Source of the DNA: Prostheceraeus crozeri
Taxonomy: Eukaryota; Platyhelminthes; Polycladida; Euryleptidae
Assembly: GCA_907163375.1 (NCBI GenBank)
Contig: CAJQUW010009243.1
Coordinates: 260,501 to 324,500 of the forward strand
Length of the DNA stretch: 64,000 nucleotides
Direction: 5' to 3'
Below the pieces are notes generated by a model that made no database searches, was not told where the DNA came from, and saw only the letters and a program-made list of their open reading frames with translations. Shown here one piece after another: positions 11,970 to 23,637 of this stretch (its first letter is position 1; each line of letters opens with the position of its first letter). The translations under genes were made by a program, and so were the position numbers.

Positions 11970-12310
11970 GCAGAAACCCGGAGCATCACAAAGCCAATGG
12001 AGAATATGTTACACAGTGCACAAAGAAATATAGAAAGGATAATGCTGGGAAAAACGTGGAAAGACAAGAATGTGGATAAGAAACAAGACGAGATCAGAGG
12101 ATCTATTAGTCACAGTCAAATGAAGAAAGTGGGTGTGGGCAGGACATCTAGTCCCATGCAGAGAAAATAGATGGACGAAGACAACAACAGAATGGATTCC
12201 AAGAGATGTCGAAAAGGAAAGACGAAGGAAAACCAATGTAGAGACGAACTCGAGAACTTCTTGGGTTCAACGCGGAGTTAATGAACGGCCAACAGAGACG
12301 AATGCAAATA
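11970..12310 (+). pseudogene. LINE RT tail, downstream half
   Basis: Reading resumes with AETRSITKPMENMLHSAQRN, then IERIMLGKTWKDKN. After a frame change it gives WVWAGHLVPCRENRWTKTTT and EWIPRD. This is the AQR.ERAMLG...WAGH..R...RW...TEW.PR tail of invertebrate LINEs. Together with 11220-11327 it forms one interrupted fragment. Frameshifts show it was dead independently of the MITE. Confidence 0.7.
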
Positions 12311-14304
12311 ACTTGGGGAGACCTTTCTCCTGCAGTGGAGATGATCGTGCGGAAGGGTTGTACAAGCACACTCCAATGCGAGGGCTGATGATGATGTCGG
12401 CCTAATTAAGTGAAATAATTAGTGATTAGAAACTTGCTACTTCTTATGATCATAATAGGACTAGTATCATAGCTGATCATGTCATAACTTTACTCGTCTC
12501 CGATTATCATTGACTGAGTTGTTAAAAGTCTTGTCGATTCACTTATTGGACACCAGTCACGTTAATTCCTAATCCCTATTCCTTAAGTGACGCAAGAGAT
12601 TGCTGTTGTTTGTGAAAAGGTAGAGAGACAAGCCTTCATTTGGATTCGAAATTTTCTGAAATTCGAAACTCACCTAATGAGTGAGTATGGGAAGAATACA
12701 CACTTGAAGTTTGTCAGTGAACGTGTAGGACGAAATTGATAAAACTTACATATTCTTGGAAATGATAACACCAGCATTCTTTAAACCCAAACTCGAAAGC
12801 GCCAGCGTTAACACAGCAAAAGTTATCAAGTTGTGTACAGCTAACCGTCAAAAACATTGTTAAGGCGAAAAGTCATGTTAAGTCAGGTAAAAGTGTTAAT
12901 TGAATGAAATTGCACAAATTGTTGCCCGAATTCGAAAAAAATATATCATCTGAAAGCTAGACACGAGCCTGATTCGATGGCGATAATCTTAATTATCTGT
13001 TTTGCGTCTTTAGGCAACGGTGAATTAATTGACCAAAAAATCATGTTTTATGTCTGTAGAACACAACTAACCAGACACAACCTAAGCACTCTAGAATTTC
13101 AGAATTTCAATTTATTATAGACTGAGCTTCTTTGACAGCTCTACATATGAACTTTTTACAATACTAAATTATTTATTAACAATCGATCAGAATAATAAGA
13201 ACAAAAGAGAAAGGTCATCATTTAAGGTCAGTCACATTTGCTCCTGTCATCATCTTTCATAGTTCTTAGGTCACTGTCACTCATATTCATTCCTTCGTCT
13301 TGACTTAGTTTTAACTAGTTTAACTTGACTAGTTTTTAACTTTTTTGTCCTGTCTTCGATTTCTCCATCTTTTCCTAAGCGGCGATCCTTCTTCTCCTCG
13401 AATACAATTTTGCTCTAAAAATAATTTCCTTTCTTATTTACTCACTGTCAAATTTGATTTTTTTCCAGACTTGTTTCCACGTACAACACACCCAGCCTCC
13501 ACCTCATACACCGGACAATAGGTGGGCTTCTAACCCTGGCATGTACTCCTGCAACATATTGGAAATCATCATCATCTGCTTCTGCTCTTTTCAAATGATT
13601 CATTGTAAATGCTCTTTCGAAATTCCTCGCAATATTTCGTATCTATTATTCCTAAAGTTATTTCAGTTTCTAGTCCTTCTATATTAAAATGTTGTCTTTC
13701 ATTTTGGAATCTCTTGCATCTCGTTAATGCGCATTATATATCTTCCATTTCACTACAAACTTCGGATTTCTTATCATAATTACTTTTTCCTAATCGATCT
13801 CTTAGTAATGTTGCTCCACTGATCCATCTTCTCGCAATATAATCCCCACATTCTGTTGCATCTAATTTTTTTCATTCACATTCTTTCTTGTATTTCTACA
13901 GACTAAAAGACTATTTTATTTGAAAAATTTTTCCTCCATTCTTCATTTCTTTAGAATGGAATATTTCAATCATTTCCTTTTTCTTATAGTGTTGACGAAA
14001 GGGAAAACAATGTGTTCGTTTTTTTTCAAATGTCTGTAATTGCGACAACAATAGCCCGGTATTTATACTACCCAGACGGTCTCCGTAATTCTAATCAGTC
14101 TCACATAGATGAGGATCATGACGTTACAGTTAGAGTCTCAGAAAAGTCTTGTTCTCATGAAGTCACTCTTCAACAGAGTCAGATGAAATGCCCTGGAGAT
14201 GACAGATGGAGTGCTGCTACGATTATACACTCAAATACCAAACCAACCAACATGGATGATTAACAGCTCACGTCCCCACACCTCCCCCAGGTCCTGAGAT
14301 CTAA
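12311..14304. other. No supported gene; decayed repeats
   Basis: The part at 12400-12640 resembles 43850-44015, in the same order relative to its neighbour repeats. A T-rich stretch at 13150-14000 may be a very old minus-strand retroelement (reads such as ALTRCKRFQNERQ), but I cannot assign it. Short open frames at 13454-13687 and 14012-14263 have no recognisable domain. Confidence 0.4.
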
Positions 14305-15780
14305 CTAATAATGTACAAAATCGTCCCACCAGTTAGGACGCTCCCTAGCCTTACTACTACGACGAACAGCAGTACCGGTAGTCTCATGAGGCTCAGTGTC
14401 ATCACTCTCGTCATAATCATCAACTACGGCATCACCAATACTACAATCAGATTCATCAGAATCAACCGGCTCCCTTCCTGGAACGAATCTCAAGTGAGAT
14501 ACGTGCCTGGAAATATTATCGTCATCAACTACAACAGAAAAACCCTAGAACGAACAGACATTACCGTACCCTGTGAGGGCCACTCCACTCACTGTCACAC
14601 CTGCCATTCGAATCCCGCATGTACACGTAGTCACCAACAGTGAGCGGGTTATTTTCTATTGCTTTATAGTCAGGCAAAGACTGATCAACACAGCTATTGT
14701 TTATTCTATCTGTCTCCATGCGCAAACTATTCTCCCATGGTTTGCGTACTCTAGCTGAGAATACTAATTCATACGGAATAGCCTCCGTATCTCCGTTGTA
14801 TTGTTAAACCAAAACACCGCTTCTTCAACTGACCTGCCGCCCCTCCTAGCACCTCTCTTAATTGTTCTGTGCGCTCTTTCTACAATACCGTTGCCCTGAG
14901 AGCGATACTCACAGGAAAACTCGTGGGCCACGTGCCACTCAGACAAAAGAGCATGAATATCACGACTATGAAAAACCGCTGCATTATCACTAATAACAGA
15001 TCCCGGTGGTCCAAATTCACTCACCACTTGTAACAAACATGAACTTATCTCTTTGGCTGACTCTCTCTGTAAATTCTTGAAAATGCAAAACCCTGAGCGC
15101 GAGTCAACAATGCTAAGATACGGCAAACGGTCTACGTAAGTTACATCAATCGCTAATCTGTCCCAGACAGACTTTGTCTTCATCGACCCCGATCGCCATC
15201 TAAAGCGCATCGCAGGATCGACACGGGCGCATCATCTATCACATCGATTGACAACCCATTTAACCGTTTTCTTTGAAACATGGTTCCCAAAGCATTCTCT
15301 CGCTAACTCTAGCGTTCGATCGACACCCATATGATGCCTTTCGTGTAATTGTTTGATATCCTAAGAAGCACTGCTTTCGATTGCTGAGCCTGCTACAATA
15401 TTGTGCTCATGGGTCTCTGTGGAATGTAGAGAATTTTTTATCCATCTATCAGGGACTCTCGTAAGTTCATCAGCTCCATTATCAGCAGATTTGACTAACG
15501 TAACTGTAACGGACAGTTTTTCTTCTGAAACAATCTCTTTCACTGTGTCTAGCCGCCTTCGAATTAGCACCTCACTGAAGGCGCGAGTTCTTACATTGTG
15601 TGTTTTATCAATAACCGAATTCAACCAATTATATACTGTTGCTGAGTCCGTCATTATCTTTACCTTCCGACGACCCCACTTAAGAGCCATATTTAGACCT
15701 CGGACAATTGCGTCAAGCTCAACTCGATTAATATGTGCAGTGTTGTGCTTAGGTCTTACCCATGTCGCGTCTTCAATTAT
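14305..15780 (-). pseudogene. Ty3/gypsy-like LTR retrotransposon pol fragment (RNase H and integrase)
   Basis: On the minus strand, 15780-15361 encodes an RNase H domain with RVELDAIVRGLN and KIMTDSATVYNWL, carrying the expected acidic residues. About 15360-15215 reads a zinc-binding HHCC region (QLHERHHMGVDRT...CFG...VNRC). 15210-14764 is an integrase core: LAIDVTYVD, VISDNAAVFHSRD and GIVERAHRTIKR, with 35 residues between the second D and the E. The C-terminal end 14493-14305 reads RRSSKARERPNWWDDFVHY. Several frameshifts and stops separate these pieces, and reverse transcriptase, protease, gag and LTRs are missing. Family placement within LTR elements is by resemblance only. Confidence 0.75.
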
Positions 15781-16100
15781 TTCAATTATTTATAGTTATG
15801 CACATTCTATGTGTTGTAGTTGGCAATATGCATAAATTCCAAGTAGTTTTCCGAGTATTTGCTTGTCTATTCTGACACTTGAAGGTTACTTACTACAACG
15901 TTGAATTTCTCTATTTTTTACTTTTTACAAGAAGTGCTCTTTGAAAAAGTCTTTTCTAGAAGATATCTAAATAACCAAGCATTTCCTCTCATTTTTCTTT
16001 TTAATAGTGCTCACTTCAATCAATTTCTTCTCGTGTAAGACATGGTAGCCTCCCAATTCGAAAAAAATTTGTTTTTTTCCAACTTCTAAGAAATGCGTTT
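15781..16100. other. No supported gene
   Basis: AT-rich spacer between two retroelement fragments. Confidence 0.4.
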
Positions 16101-16363
16101 TTAGAAATTTATTATCATTCCTACTTTCTTTGCCTCTGTTATCATAGATGTCAATTTGTCATCAGCTTCTGCTACATAATTGGCGAAAATAAGACCATCT
16201 CCTACATGTATATTTGTTCCATCATAAGGCCATTTCTCATTCATTTCTCTCATTAGTTTGTCAATAATTATCATAAATATTATAGGTGACATTTTGCAAC
16301 CTTGTCTCATGTCTCTATCTTTATGAACTTTGCCTGTTTCTACTGTTTCTAGGAATACCTAAC
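16101..16363 (-). pseudogene. LINE reverse-transcriptase palm fragment
   Basis: The minus strand encodes TVETGKVHKDRDMRQGCKMS, then PIIFMIIIDKLMREM, then LIFANYVAEADDKL. These correspond to the VRQGC.LSP.LF...ID..MR block and the YADD region of LINE RTs. The catalytic YADD is altered to FANY, so it is inactive. It is bounded by stops at both ends. Confidence 0.65.
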
Positions 16364-17138
16364 ATTGTAAAGAAACAGCTGACAAATTTCATATACAAAT
16401 GTTTATATTATTGCAAATTAATCATTGCATTTAAAGAATAAAGTTGCTCACAAAAATGTCTGGATCCCCTTTTATTTTCAAGGCTTACTTCATTTTAAGT
16501 TAAAGCCGCGTCTCAACCGCAGATTTCTACTCTGGAACTTCCACTTTTCAGAATTGACTGATTTCTTCAGTCATTTGCAAAATCAAATCTACCGGCATAA
16601 AATCAAAGTTATTTCATTTGCTAAACCCCGGTCTTAGATTTCCAACACTACCTCAGCTGACAACATTGTTTCGCTGTCTCATCTGCCTATCTCCTGCAAA
16701 AGAGCCCAATATTACGCGAAATTTCGGACAGGAAACTTCGTAGCTCAAAGCCGACTGAAAATTCTGTCGGTTTCGGTGTTTTAACTTTGGTTTTACCTTT
16801 GTTCATGAACTCCAATAAGTCATATGCCGCAAAAAGTTTAATTAATTAATTATTCAGCCGCCGAAATTGTAGTTCTGAATGGCCTCAATCATACTTTATA
16901 ATCTCAAAGGTTTTGGTGTCGACAGGAACGACCAAAGATATGTAGTTGCTTAAAAAGGCCCTTTATGTATTAAATATCTTTGGGAAGTACAGCCGAATGC
17001 AAAATAGCACAACCTTAGAGTGATCACAACGCCCCATGAAACGACAAAAATTTCCTTGCACAACAAAAGACATAACAAAGCACACCGAATACAGTTAAGG
17101 TAGAGTAGCAAATCAGCATTTATTCAATCCCTAACATA
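16364..17138. other. No supported gene; left flank of Polinton
   Basis: Nothing recognised. The sequence leads directly to the CATGTA target duplication. Confidence 0.4.
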
Positions 17139-17144
17139 CATGTA
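17139..17144. repeat. Polinton target-site duplication, left copy
   Basis: CATGTA, identical to 34833-34838. Polintons/Mavericks are known to make 6-bp duplications. Confidence 0.95.
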
Positions 17145-17883
17145 AGTAGTATATAGTGTAACATCCAGCGCGACGCTTCGCTTTGCTTCGCTTCGCTTGC
17201 GCCGGATGTCACACTTTTGCGGGGTTTTTTCAAAATTTTCAAAAAATCAAAATTTCAAAAATTTAGGTAGATTTCAAATTTCACGTGGCCGAAGGCCGAA
17301 GGGCGAAAATTTAGGTAGTGACAAATTTTCAAAAAAATCAAAATTTCAAAAATTTAGGCGGTCTCAAAATATCCCGTAATCGAAAATTTAGGCGGTCTCA
17401 AAATATCACGTAATCTAAAAAATATCACGTGGTCGAAAATATCACGTAGCCGAAGGTCGAAAATGTAGGCAGATGAAAATTTAGGTAGCCCAAAAAATAT
17501 CACGTTGTCCTAATATAGCAGAAGATTGTATTCAAAATATTTATTCAAAATATTCATTTAAAAATGGAAGAAACAAAAGTGGATGAAACCGCAAGAATAT
17601 ATCCTTCGTTATCATATGAACGTAGTTCTACTTTAATGGACATTGAAAAGATAAACATCGAAAAGATGAATAAAGAAAAACATAAAGACAGAGTTAGGTA
17701 TATGAAAGATAAAGAATCTCAATTATTATTAAGATTAGAGCATTATAAAAAATTAAGAAAGAGATGGAGTAAAGTTAAGAATGTAACACAAGGAATTGGC
17801 ATATTCTTAACAATAAGTTTAGGTGCTTTAACAATTGTTATATCTTCAGGTGTTTTAGTAATTCCAGTAGTTGCTACAGCTTT
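17145..17883. repeat. Left terminal inverted repeat of Polinton
   Basis: It is inverted against 34041-34832. Near the tip is a run of alternating CTTCG units (17173-17200). Inward is an array of AATTTAGGCGGTCTCAAAAT and AATATCACGT units (17250-17510). The repeat continues through the first 110 or so codons of the first gene and stops at GCTACAGCTTT. The two copies differ by scattered substitutions and by about 50 bp of indels. Confidence 0.95.
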
Positions 17884-18259
17884 AACAGGTACGGGTGTTT
17901 TTGCAACTTCACTTGTTACAATGTCAGATAAATCTTTAATAACTAAGAAACGAAAATCATTAAAAACTAAAGATTTACATATTAAAGAAGTCTATGACAA
18001 ATTGCATTACTACTTTCAAAGAGTATGTGATGATAATGTTATTACGTTAGATGAGATTGAAAAATTTGATCAAATAGCTAATGAAGTAAATCAAATATCA
18101 TTTCAATTACAGTCAGAAAAAGTTGATGATAAAAATACAAAGGATGGCAAAATTTCGAGTGATGGTAAAATTTCTAATGAAGAAAATGATAAAAATTTTT
18201 CAGAAGAGCTAAAAACTTTAAGCGAAAACTTAAGCAAAACTTTATTAAACAAAACTTAA
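17564..18259 (+). CDS. Polinton protein with hydrophobic hairpin, unknown function
   Basis: A 231-residue open frame starting at ATG 17564, directly after the A-rich motif TTTAAAA. The N-terminal half is highly charged (KERK-rich, about residues 27-75). Two adjacent hydrophobic segments follow (about residues 83-125, rich in I, V, G, T), suggesting a membrane hairpin. The tail is acidic and lysine-rich with coiled-coil character. The first 110 or so codons lie in the TIR, so a truncated copy exists at the right end. I do not recognise a family with known function; a membrane or virion-associated role is inference. It is intact and precedes the capsid/packaging block. Confidence 0.7.
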   Translation: MEETKVDETARIYPSLSYERSSTLMDIEKINIEKMNKEKHKDRVRYMKDKESQLLLRLEHYKKLRKRWSKVKNVTQGIGIFLTISLGALTIVISSGVLVIPVVATALTGTGVFATSLVTMSDKSLITKKRKSLKTKDLHIKEVYDKLHYYFQRVCDDNVITLDEIEKFDQIANEVNQISFQLQSEKVDDKNTKDGKISSDGKISNEENDKNFSEELKTLSENLSKTLLNKT

Positions 18260-18380
18260 AACGAGAAGCCTTTAAACGAAAAGATGTCAGACAACAAAGC
18301 AATAAAAAAATAATTTGTTCAGTAAAATGTTTTTGCTGTATTCCAATGTTACCACAAAATTGAAATATTATATTTTAAAA

Positions 18381-19192
18381 ATGGATAAAATTAGAGCTGA
18401 TAATTTTAAAAGAATAAAACAATTAGAAGAGTTAATAAAACAAAGAAATATTATGAAAGAAAATCATCTTCAACATAGAATGATAAAAGCTGGTATTCAA
18501 TCTGATATGTTTGAAAAAATGCGGCAAACCGAGCAAGTAAAAACTGATTTTGAAAAAACTATGAAACCATTTAAAACTCTTGAAAAAGAAAGTACAAATA
18601 ATGATAAACAAATTGATATAACAGATCAAGAGCACAAAACTATATTAGATGACTATGGATTACTAGAATCAAACATTGATAAGAAATTACCAAAATCTAT
18701 GCAATTTGAACATTCTATTTCATTTATAGATGGAAAAACAATACCTAGATTTTATCTCGGACAAAAAGAAATATTTCCACAACCTTTTCGAGGTTTAATT
18801 TTTTCACCAGAAAATCTCCTTTTAATTTAGATAGAAATTTTGTTTATCTTTTAAGAGGAGCAGATTTAAATAATTATGCGTTAGAAGATCTCATAAAATA
18901 TAAAGCTATGTTAGATAGAGTTGGTGCACTAAAATCTCTTAGACGTTATAAACAATTAGAAAATTTATTATCAACGGGAGTTAAAGTAGGAAAAGGTTTT
19001 AAAACAGAAACAACTGTTTTTTTACCAGATGATCCACAAGAATTACTAAATAGATTAAATATTTTAATATCGGCAATAAAAGAAGGACATAATTCTAGTT
19101 TCAATGAAATTCATGCTATATTGAAAAGACTGTTAGAAAAGAAGATTCTAAATGAAGAGGATTATAAAAGTATAACGAACCGAATGTTCTAG
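18381..19192 (+). pseudogene. Polinton protein of unknown function, frameshifted
   Basis: The start is ATG 18381, preceded by ATATTTTAAAA as for other genes of the element. The first frame runs to a stop near 18828. The second, in another frame, continues from about 18830 to a TAG at 19190, and together they would be about 270 residues. The N-terminus is a charged coiled coil (IKQLEELIKQRNIMK). The middle holds a proline-containing block (FYLGQKEIFPQPFRG), and the C-terminus a helical region (DPQELLNRLNILISAIKEG). The position between the hydrophobic protein and the penton-like gene recurs in elements I recall, but no function is known. The single shift lies just after an A/T-rich stretch. 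Confidence 0.6.
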
Positions 19193-19206
19193 GGCTTCGC
19201 CCGTAG
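19188..19206. repeat. GC-rich hairpin at gene end
   Basis: GGGC-TTC-GCCC (19192-19202), a 4-bp stem with a 3-nt loop, sits directly at the stop codon of the preceding gene. It is a member of the hairpin family described under findings. Confidence 0.8.
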
Positions 19207-19271
19207 CTGAAATATGTTGTTGTTTTCAATTTTTTTTATAAAAGACATTTATTCAAAATTTTAACTAAAAA

Positions 19272-20060
19272 ATGTGTTCAGCAGATTTAGACAAAATTAA
19301 TAATCATTTAGAAAATTTGACAGAGATTTTGGGTTCATCAAAATTTAGTACGACGTTAAAAATTATAACAACTACTTCATCACACACTTGTAATTTAGAA
19401 CCCATTCTACATTTGGAACAAAATAAAAGTTATCAAATTGCATTGACTAGTTTCTCTACATTTAGCATTATTCAAAACGTTATCAAAGATGTGAATGATC
19501 AATTTAGATATTCTACTGATAAAGGCAAAACATGGAAAATATTAACTTTTCTTCCTGGTTCTTACGAAGTTGAATCAATATCAAATGAAATTAAGAGACA
19601 TTTAGGTATACCATTTAAAGATAAGAAACAATTACATTTCGAAGTTGAACCGGCAGTTAATAAATTTTCTCTTTCTTTAGACGAAAATCATCAAGTTGAT
19701 TTTAATCATGATAGATCATTGTCAAAGCTATTAGGATTTAATAAACAAACCTATAGTCAAGGTTATCATTTAGGTGAGAAGATTCCAAAAATAACTGAAA
19801 TAAATTCAATTGTTGTACATTGTGACATTATTGAAGGAGGATATATAAATGGTAAATTGTCAGATTTAATATTCAGTTTTCCAGCTTTTACTGTACCCAT
19901 TGGTTACAGATTAAATGTATTTCCCCAAACATTAATATATTTTCCTATTACAAGAAAAACTATTAACAACATTGGCATTAGAATCACTGATGAGAAAGGA
20001 CAAGAAATAAATTTTGGAGGTGAAGAGATTATGATAGATCTTTTGGTTCGAGAGGTATAA
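19272..20060 (+). CDS. Penton-like minor capsid protein
   Basis: A 262-residue intact frame with start ATG 19272 after AACTAAAAA. It is a beta-rich protein whose blocks match the Polinton/virophage-type penton: NKSYQIALTSFSTFSIIQNV near residue 55, FLPGSYEVESISNEI near 97, LLGFNKQTY near 155, and the C-terminal GYRLNVFPQTLIYFPITRKT followed by NIGIRITDEKGQEINFGGE. In this family it is a single jelly-roll protein at the five-fold vertices. It lies just upstream of the packaging ATPase, consistent with a morphogenesis block. Assignment rests on remembered family patterns. Confidence 0.7.
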   Translation: MCSADLDKINNHLENLTEILGSSKFSTTLKIITTTSSHTCNLEPILHLEQNKSYQIALTSFSTFSIIQNVIKDVNDQFRYSTDKGKTWKILTFLPGSYEVESISNEIKRHLGIPFKDKKQLHFEVEPAVNKFSLSLDENHQVDFNHDRSLSKLLGFNKQTYSQGYHLGEKIPKITEINSIVVHCDIIEGGYINGKLSDLIFSFPAFTVPIGYRLNVFPQTLIYFPITRKTINNIGIRITDEKGQEINFGGEEIMIDLLVREV

Positions 20061-20120
20061 ACTCCCGTTCGGGAGGTATAAACTCCCGTTCGGGAGGTAT
20101 AAACTCCCACGCGAAGCTAG
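20045..20120. repeat. Tandem hairpin repeat after penton-like gene
   Basis: Three tandem units of about 21 bp start at 20054 (GGTATAAACTCCCGTTCGGG); the third is partial. Each full unit contains the palindrome CTCCCGTTCGGGAG. The array begins at the stop codon of the penton-like gene (20058-20060). Confidence 0.85.
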
Positions 20121-20188
20121 AGAAGTTTAATATTCTTCTTCTTCTTTAAAAATAAATATAAAATAAAAATAAATTTTTTTATTAAAAA

Positions 20189-20955
20189 ATGAGTAAAGTA
20201 CCCCCATTAAATAAAAAAAAACTTAAATTTAATCATCATCCAAATTTATCTAATAAAGTTTTGTCAGTTATTTGCGGAAGATCAGGTTGTGGAAAAACAT
20301 ATCTATTATTTAAAATTTTCACGACACCAAATTTTTTGGATTATAACAATCTTATAATTTATACAACAATAGCAGAACAACCCGTCTATCAATTTTTAAA
20401 ATATGGATTTGAAAATAATCTTAAAAAACAGCAATTGCTTCATTATTCAAAGAATATGAAAAATCTGAAGATGAAGAAGAAATAAGTTCGCGGTGTGAAG
20501 AAGCAGCAAAAAATAATCAGTTAGTAGAAACCAATAAAAATAAGCATATAAAGATACAATTAATAGATGATAGTGGTAATATGCAAGATCCTAGTAAACT
20601 AGATAAAACAATGAAACATTGTGTAATTTTTGATGATTGTGTTAATGACAGAAATCAGTCAGTTCAGAGAAATTATTTCACAAGAGGTAGACATAATAAC
20701 TGTAGTGTATTTTATTTAACACAAAGTATGTATTAATTAGACGGAAGTGTTATTAGAAAGAATGCAAATATATTTATACTATTTGAAATAAATGCAAGAA
20801 ACTTAAGTGATTTGTTAAGAGATTTATGTGTAAGAAATAAAGATGAATTTAAACAATCGTGTAACAATGCTTGGTCAAAAGATTATGGATTTATCACAAT
20901 TAATATTGATAAAAAAATTCATGATAGAGTTATCGAACAATTGTTCTCTGACTGA
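20189..20955 (+). pseudogene. FtsK/HerA-like DNA-packaging ATPase, frameshifted and with a stop
   Basis: The start is ATG 20189 after TTTTTTTATTAAAAA. The first frame (to 20485) contains the Walker A loop CGRSGCGKT. Around 20430, in an A-rich run, reading shifts to a second frame carrying the Walker B segment HCVIFDDC and the block YFTRGRHNNCSVFYLTQSMY. A TAA at 20734-20736 interrupts this frame. It resumes (SVIRKNANIFILFEINARNL) and ends at TGA 20953-20955. The order P-loop, Walker B, RGRHxN...Q matches the A32-like packaging ATPases of Polintons. With one shift and one stop it cannot make a full protein unless the lesions are sequencing errors. Confidence 0.85.
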
Positions 20956-23600
20956 AAGTCGATAGAACATTTGTTTGCCGAGTGATAAAAATATACAAAT
21001 ATAGTGATATAATATTTTATTTTTTTATTTTATATATATATCAAATTTGTCTATCTTAGAAATTAGAAAATTAAAAAGGTGAAGTAGTTATTCCATCAGG
21101 TAAAATTTTTCTTTTATCATTAAATGGATCTAATGCTAATTTATGTTCTTCTTTTAAATACATTTTATGTTTCTTTGAATTAAGTCTATAATTACATGCT
21201 GTTTTTATTTCATTATTAAATAATACATTTTTATAATCTTGAAGTGTTATTTGATTAGCCACTGATGCCTTTGAAATTCCTTTTAATGTTTTATGTGTTT
21301 TAATATTATTAGTTGTATCATAACAGTAACATTTAGATTTTAAAAATATAGCTTCTGTTATGAAATCTTCATTTCCTTCTTTTACAATTCATCTTTTACT
21401 TTACATAAATCAGAAGGATGAATGATATCTTTTATTTTATCTATTTCTTTAACAAGTGTAGAATTATACGGTATTATTAATTCTAAGAAAACAGAATCGG
21501 TATCTGTAAAGTGTAATTTATAGTTTTTGCCATAAGCAGGTGCTAAATAATCATATATAAATCTATACATAAATAGTTTAGCTAATTCTAATATAGTGAA
21601 ACCAATAAAATTAAACTTATCATGTTTTACGCTAATTCGACGTAAATGTACAGCACATAGTTCATCACTAAATCTAGTAGTTCTTTTATATGTAGGTTTC
21701 CTTGTTAAATTTTGAAACCTATCTTTATCATAAACTATTTCAATATTTTGTCTATTACGCACATTTTCTGAAGTCTTACCATAAAATGCATTATTCATTA
21801 ATTTGAAGAACACATTTACAAAATCATCTTTATTTCTTTTAGCTATTTTACTTTTTCAATATTGAACTCTATATAATCTTTTAACCATTTAGATTTTTGA
21901 TAAAATAGTTTTCGATGTATTTTGGTGAGAATCATTCCATGTTCTAAATACCAATCTAGCATTCTTCCTTCAACAACATACTTTCCTTTATTACTTTGTG
22001 TTAACATAAGTTTTTTTGTTGGTCTGTATTTCTTAGGAATTATAGATTTTTGATAATCTGAAAAATCTTCTATATTGGGAATTTTGTTTTCGGGACAGAA
22101 AGGAAAATATTTTGTTTTATCTTTTATTTCATCAGGATATACTAAATCAACTTCATATATATAACCATGATTATAATTTCCATCATATGTTTTTTGATAA
22201 TCAAGAATATTACACCATTCCATCTCACCTGTTGGTAATTCTTGTATCATGCAAGAAGAATATAAGCTATTAAAATCATAATATAACAAATAGTTTTCTC
22301 TCATGAATTCATCAATTGCATTTTCACGTTTTACTCCTTCTCGTTTCGTTCGAAAAATTTCTAATATTTTTTTTTCTTCTGGAGATAAAGGTTTCACTAT
22401 TCCATATTCTTGTGTATTTACTTTCTTATTATAACATTTAACATATCTATTACCTAAAACTGATGAAACTCCACCTCTAATTCCAGATTCAAAAAATAAT
22501 GATTTATCATATGTATTCTCTTTATAATGTTTAAGTTTAACATTTGTATGTTTTAATCCTGCTAACCATGTTAAACATGGTGTAGAATAACAACAACATG
22601 GATCTATTCCGTAATATTCTATGCACATGTCACGAAAATTTTCAAAAAGATCAGTAAGGATTAATACATCTATCTGAAGATATTTCATTGTATAATCATA
22701 CATTGTTTTACAATTTAACTCTCTCCAATTCTTTTCAGCTTCTGCATAGTCTTCTTCAGATAATTGTGATTGTTTTAATGTTGATTTAAATTTATTTATT
22801 GGAGGAAGTTGTTTTTCTTCCATAATTTTATTCACAGAATTAAAATCAGTCTTCGACTGTGAACCACAGGTTTTATCTCCAGTTATGTACTCATACGGAA
22901 ATATGCCTTTTAAAGGTTTTAAATTATATTTATTTAATATTTTACATTGTTCAGATTTCAAAGTTTTTCCCATAACATCTAATGAATAAGGAGTAAAAAA
23001 TCTAAATGCATCTAAAATTCTAATACAACCTAATTGCATTGAAAAATATTCTTCTTCTGTTTTACATAGTACATTTATTTGTTGTTGTTGTAATTTTTCA
23101 GATGAAAATAAATCTTTAATTACTAGATGTAAATCATATTTAGAACCATTGTAGAAATATAGAGGAACAAAGTTATATTTAAATTCATTAGCATTAAGAT
23201 TACAAGAATTATGTGCTGCACCTCTATATAATCCATTTAGATGATCATGATCTTTTACCTTATCAAGATATCTACCTTTGCCATTTTTATAATTTTTTGT
23301 AAATTCTTTTCCACAGTAATAATAATTTGTTTCATTAATAAAATTTAATTTTTCTTTTTCTGTTAATGGTATCATTGGTATATTTGTTTCAAACAATTGT
23401 GAAAAATAATTTTGTAATTCTTCTACTTTCTTTGTAAACTTTTCTGAACTATCTTCACCATAGTATTGATAATATTCTGATTTAAATAATTCAGGATAAT
23501 TTGAATGAATGTACATTCCCCAACATAATGGTTTTTGTTCAAATAAATATTTTTCTTTACTTTGTTCAGCTGCACTTTTTTCATAATTATCATTTTCAGA

Positions 23601-23637
23601 ATCGGGCGAAGCCCTGGAAGACATCTCCGATGTCCAG
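23601..23637. repeat. Double hairpin inside polymerase frame
   Basis: GGGC-GAA-GCCC (23604-23614) is followed 5 nt later by GACATC-TCC-GATGTC (23620-23634). The pair is nearly identical to 25151-25188. It lies exactly where the polymerase frame switches. Confidence 0.85.

Noticed and set aside
14305-15780. Possible full LTR retrotransposon
   Set aside because: No LTRs, gag, protease or RT found on either side, so only a pol fragment is reported.
17250-17510. Regular short repeats suggesting a CRISPR-like array
   Set aside because: They are degenerate AT-rich units within a Polinton TIR, mirrored at the other end; no spacers of constant length and a eukaryotic context.
19904-20110. Minus-strand frame with a repeated YTSRTG peptide
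   Set aside because: Antisense to the penton-like gene; the repeat is the tandem hairpin array read as protein.
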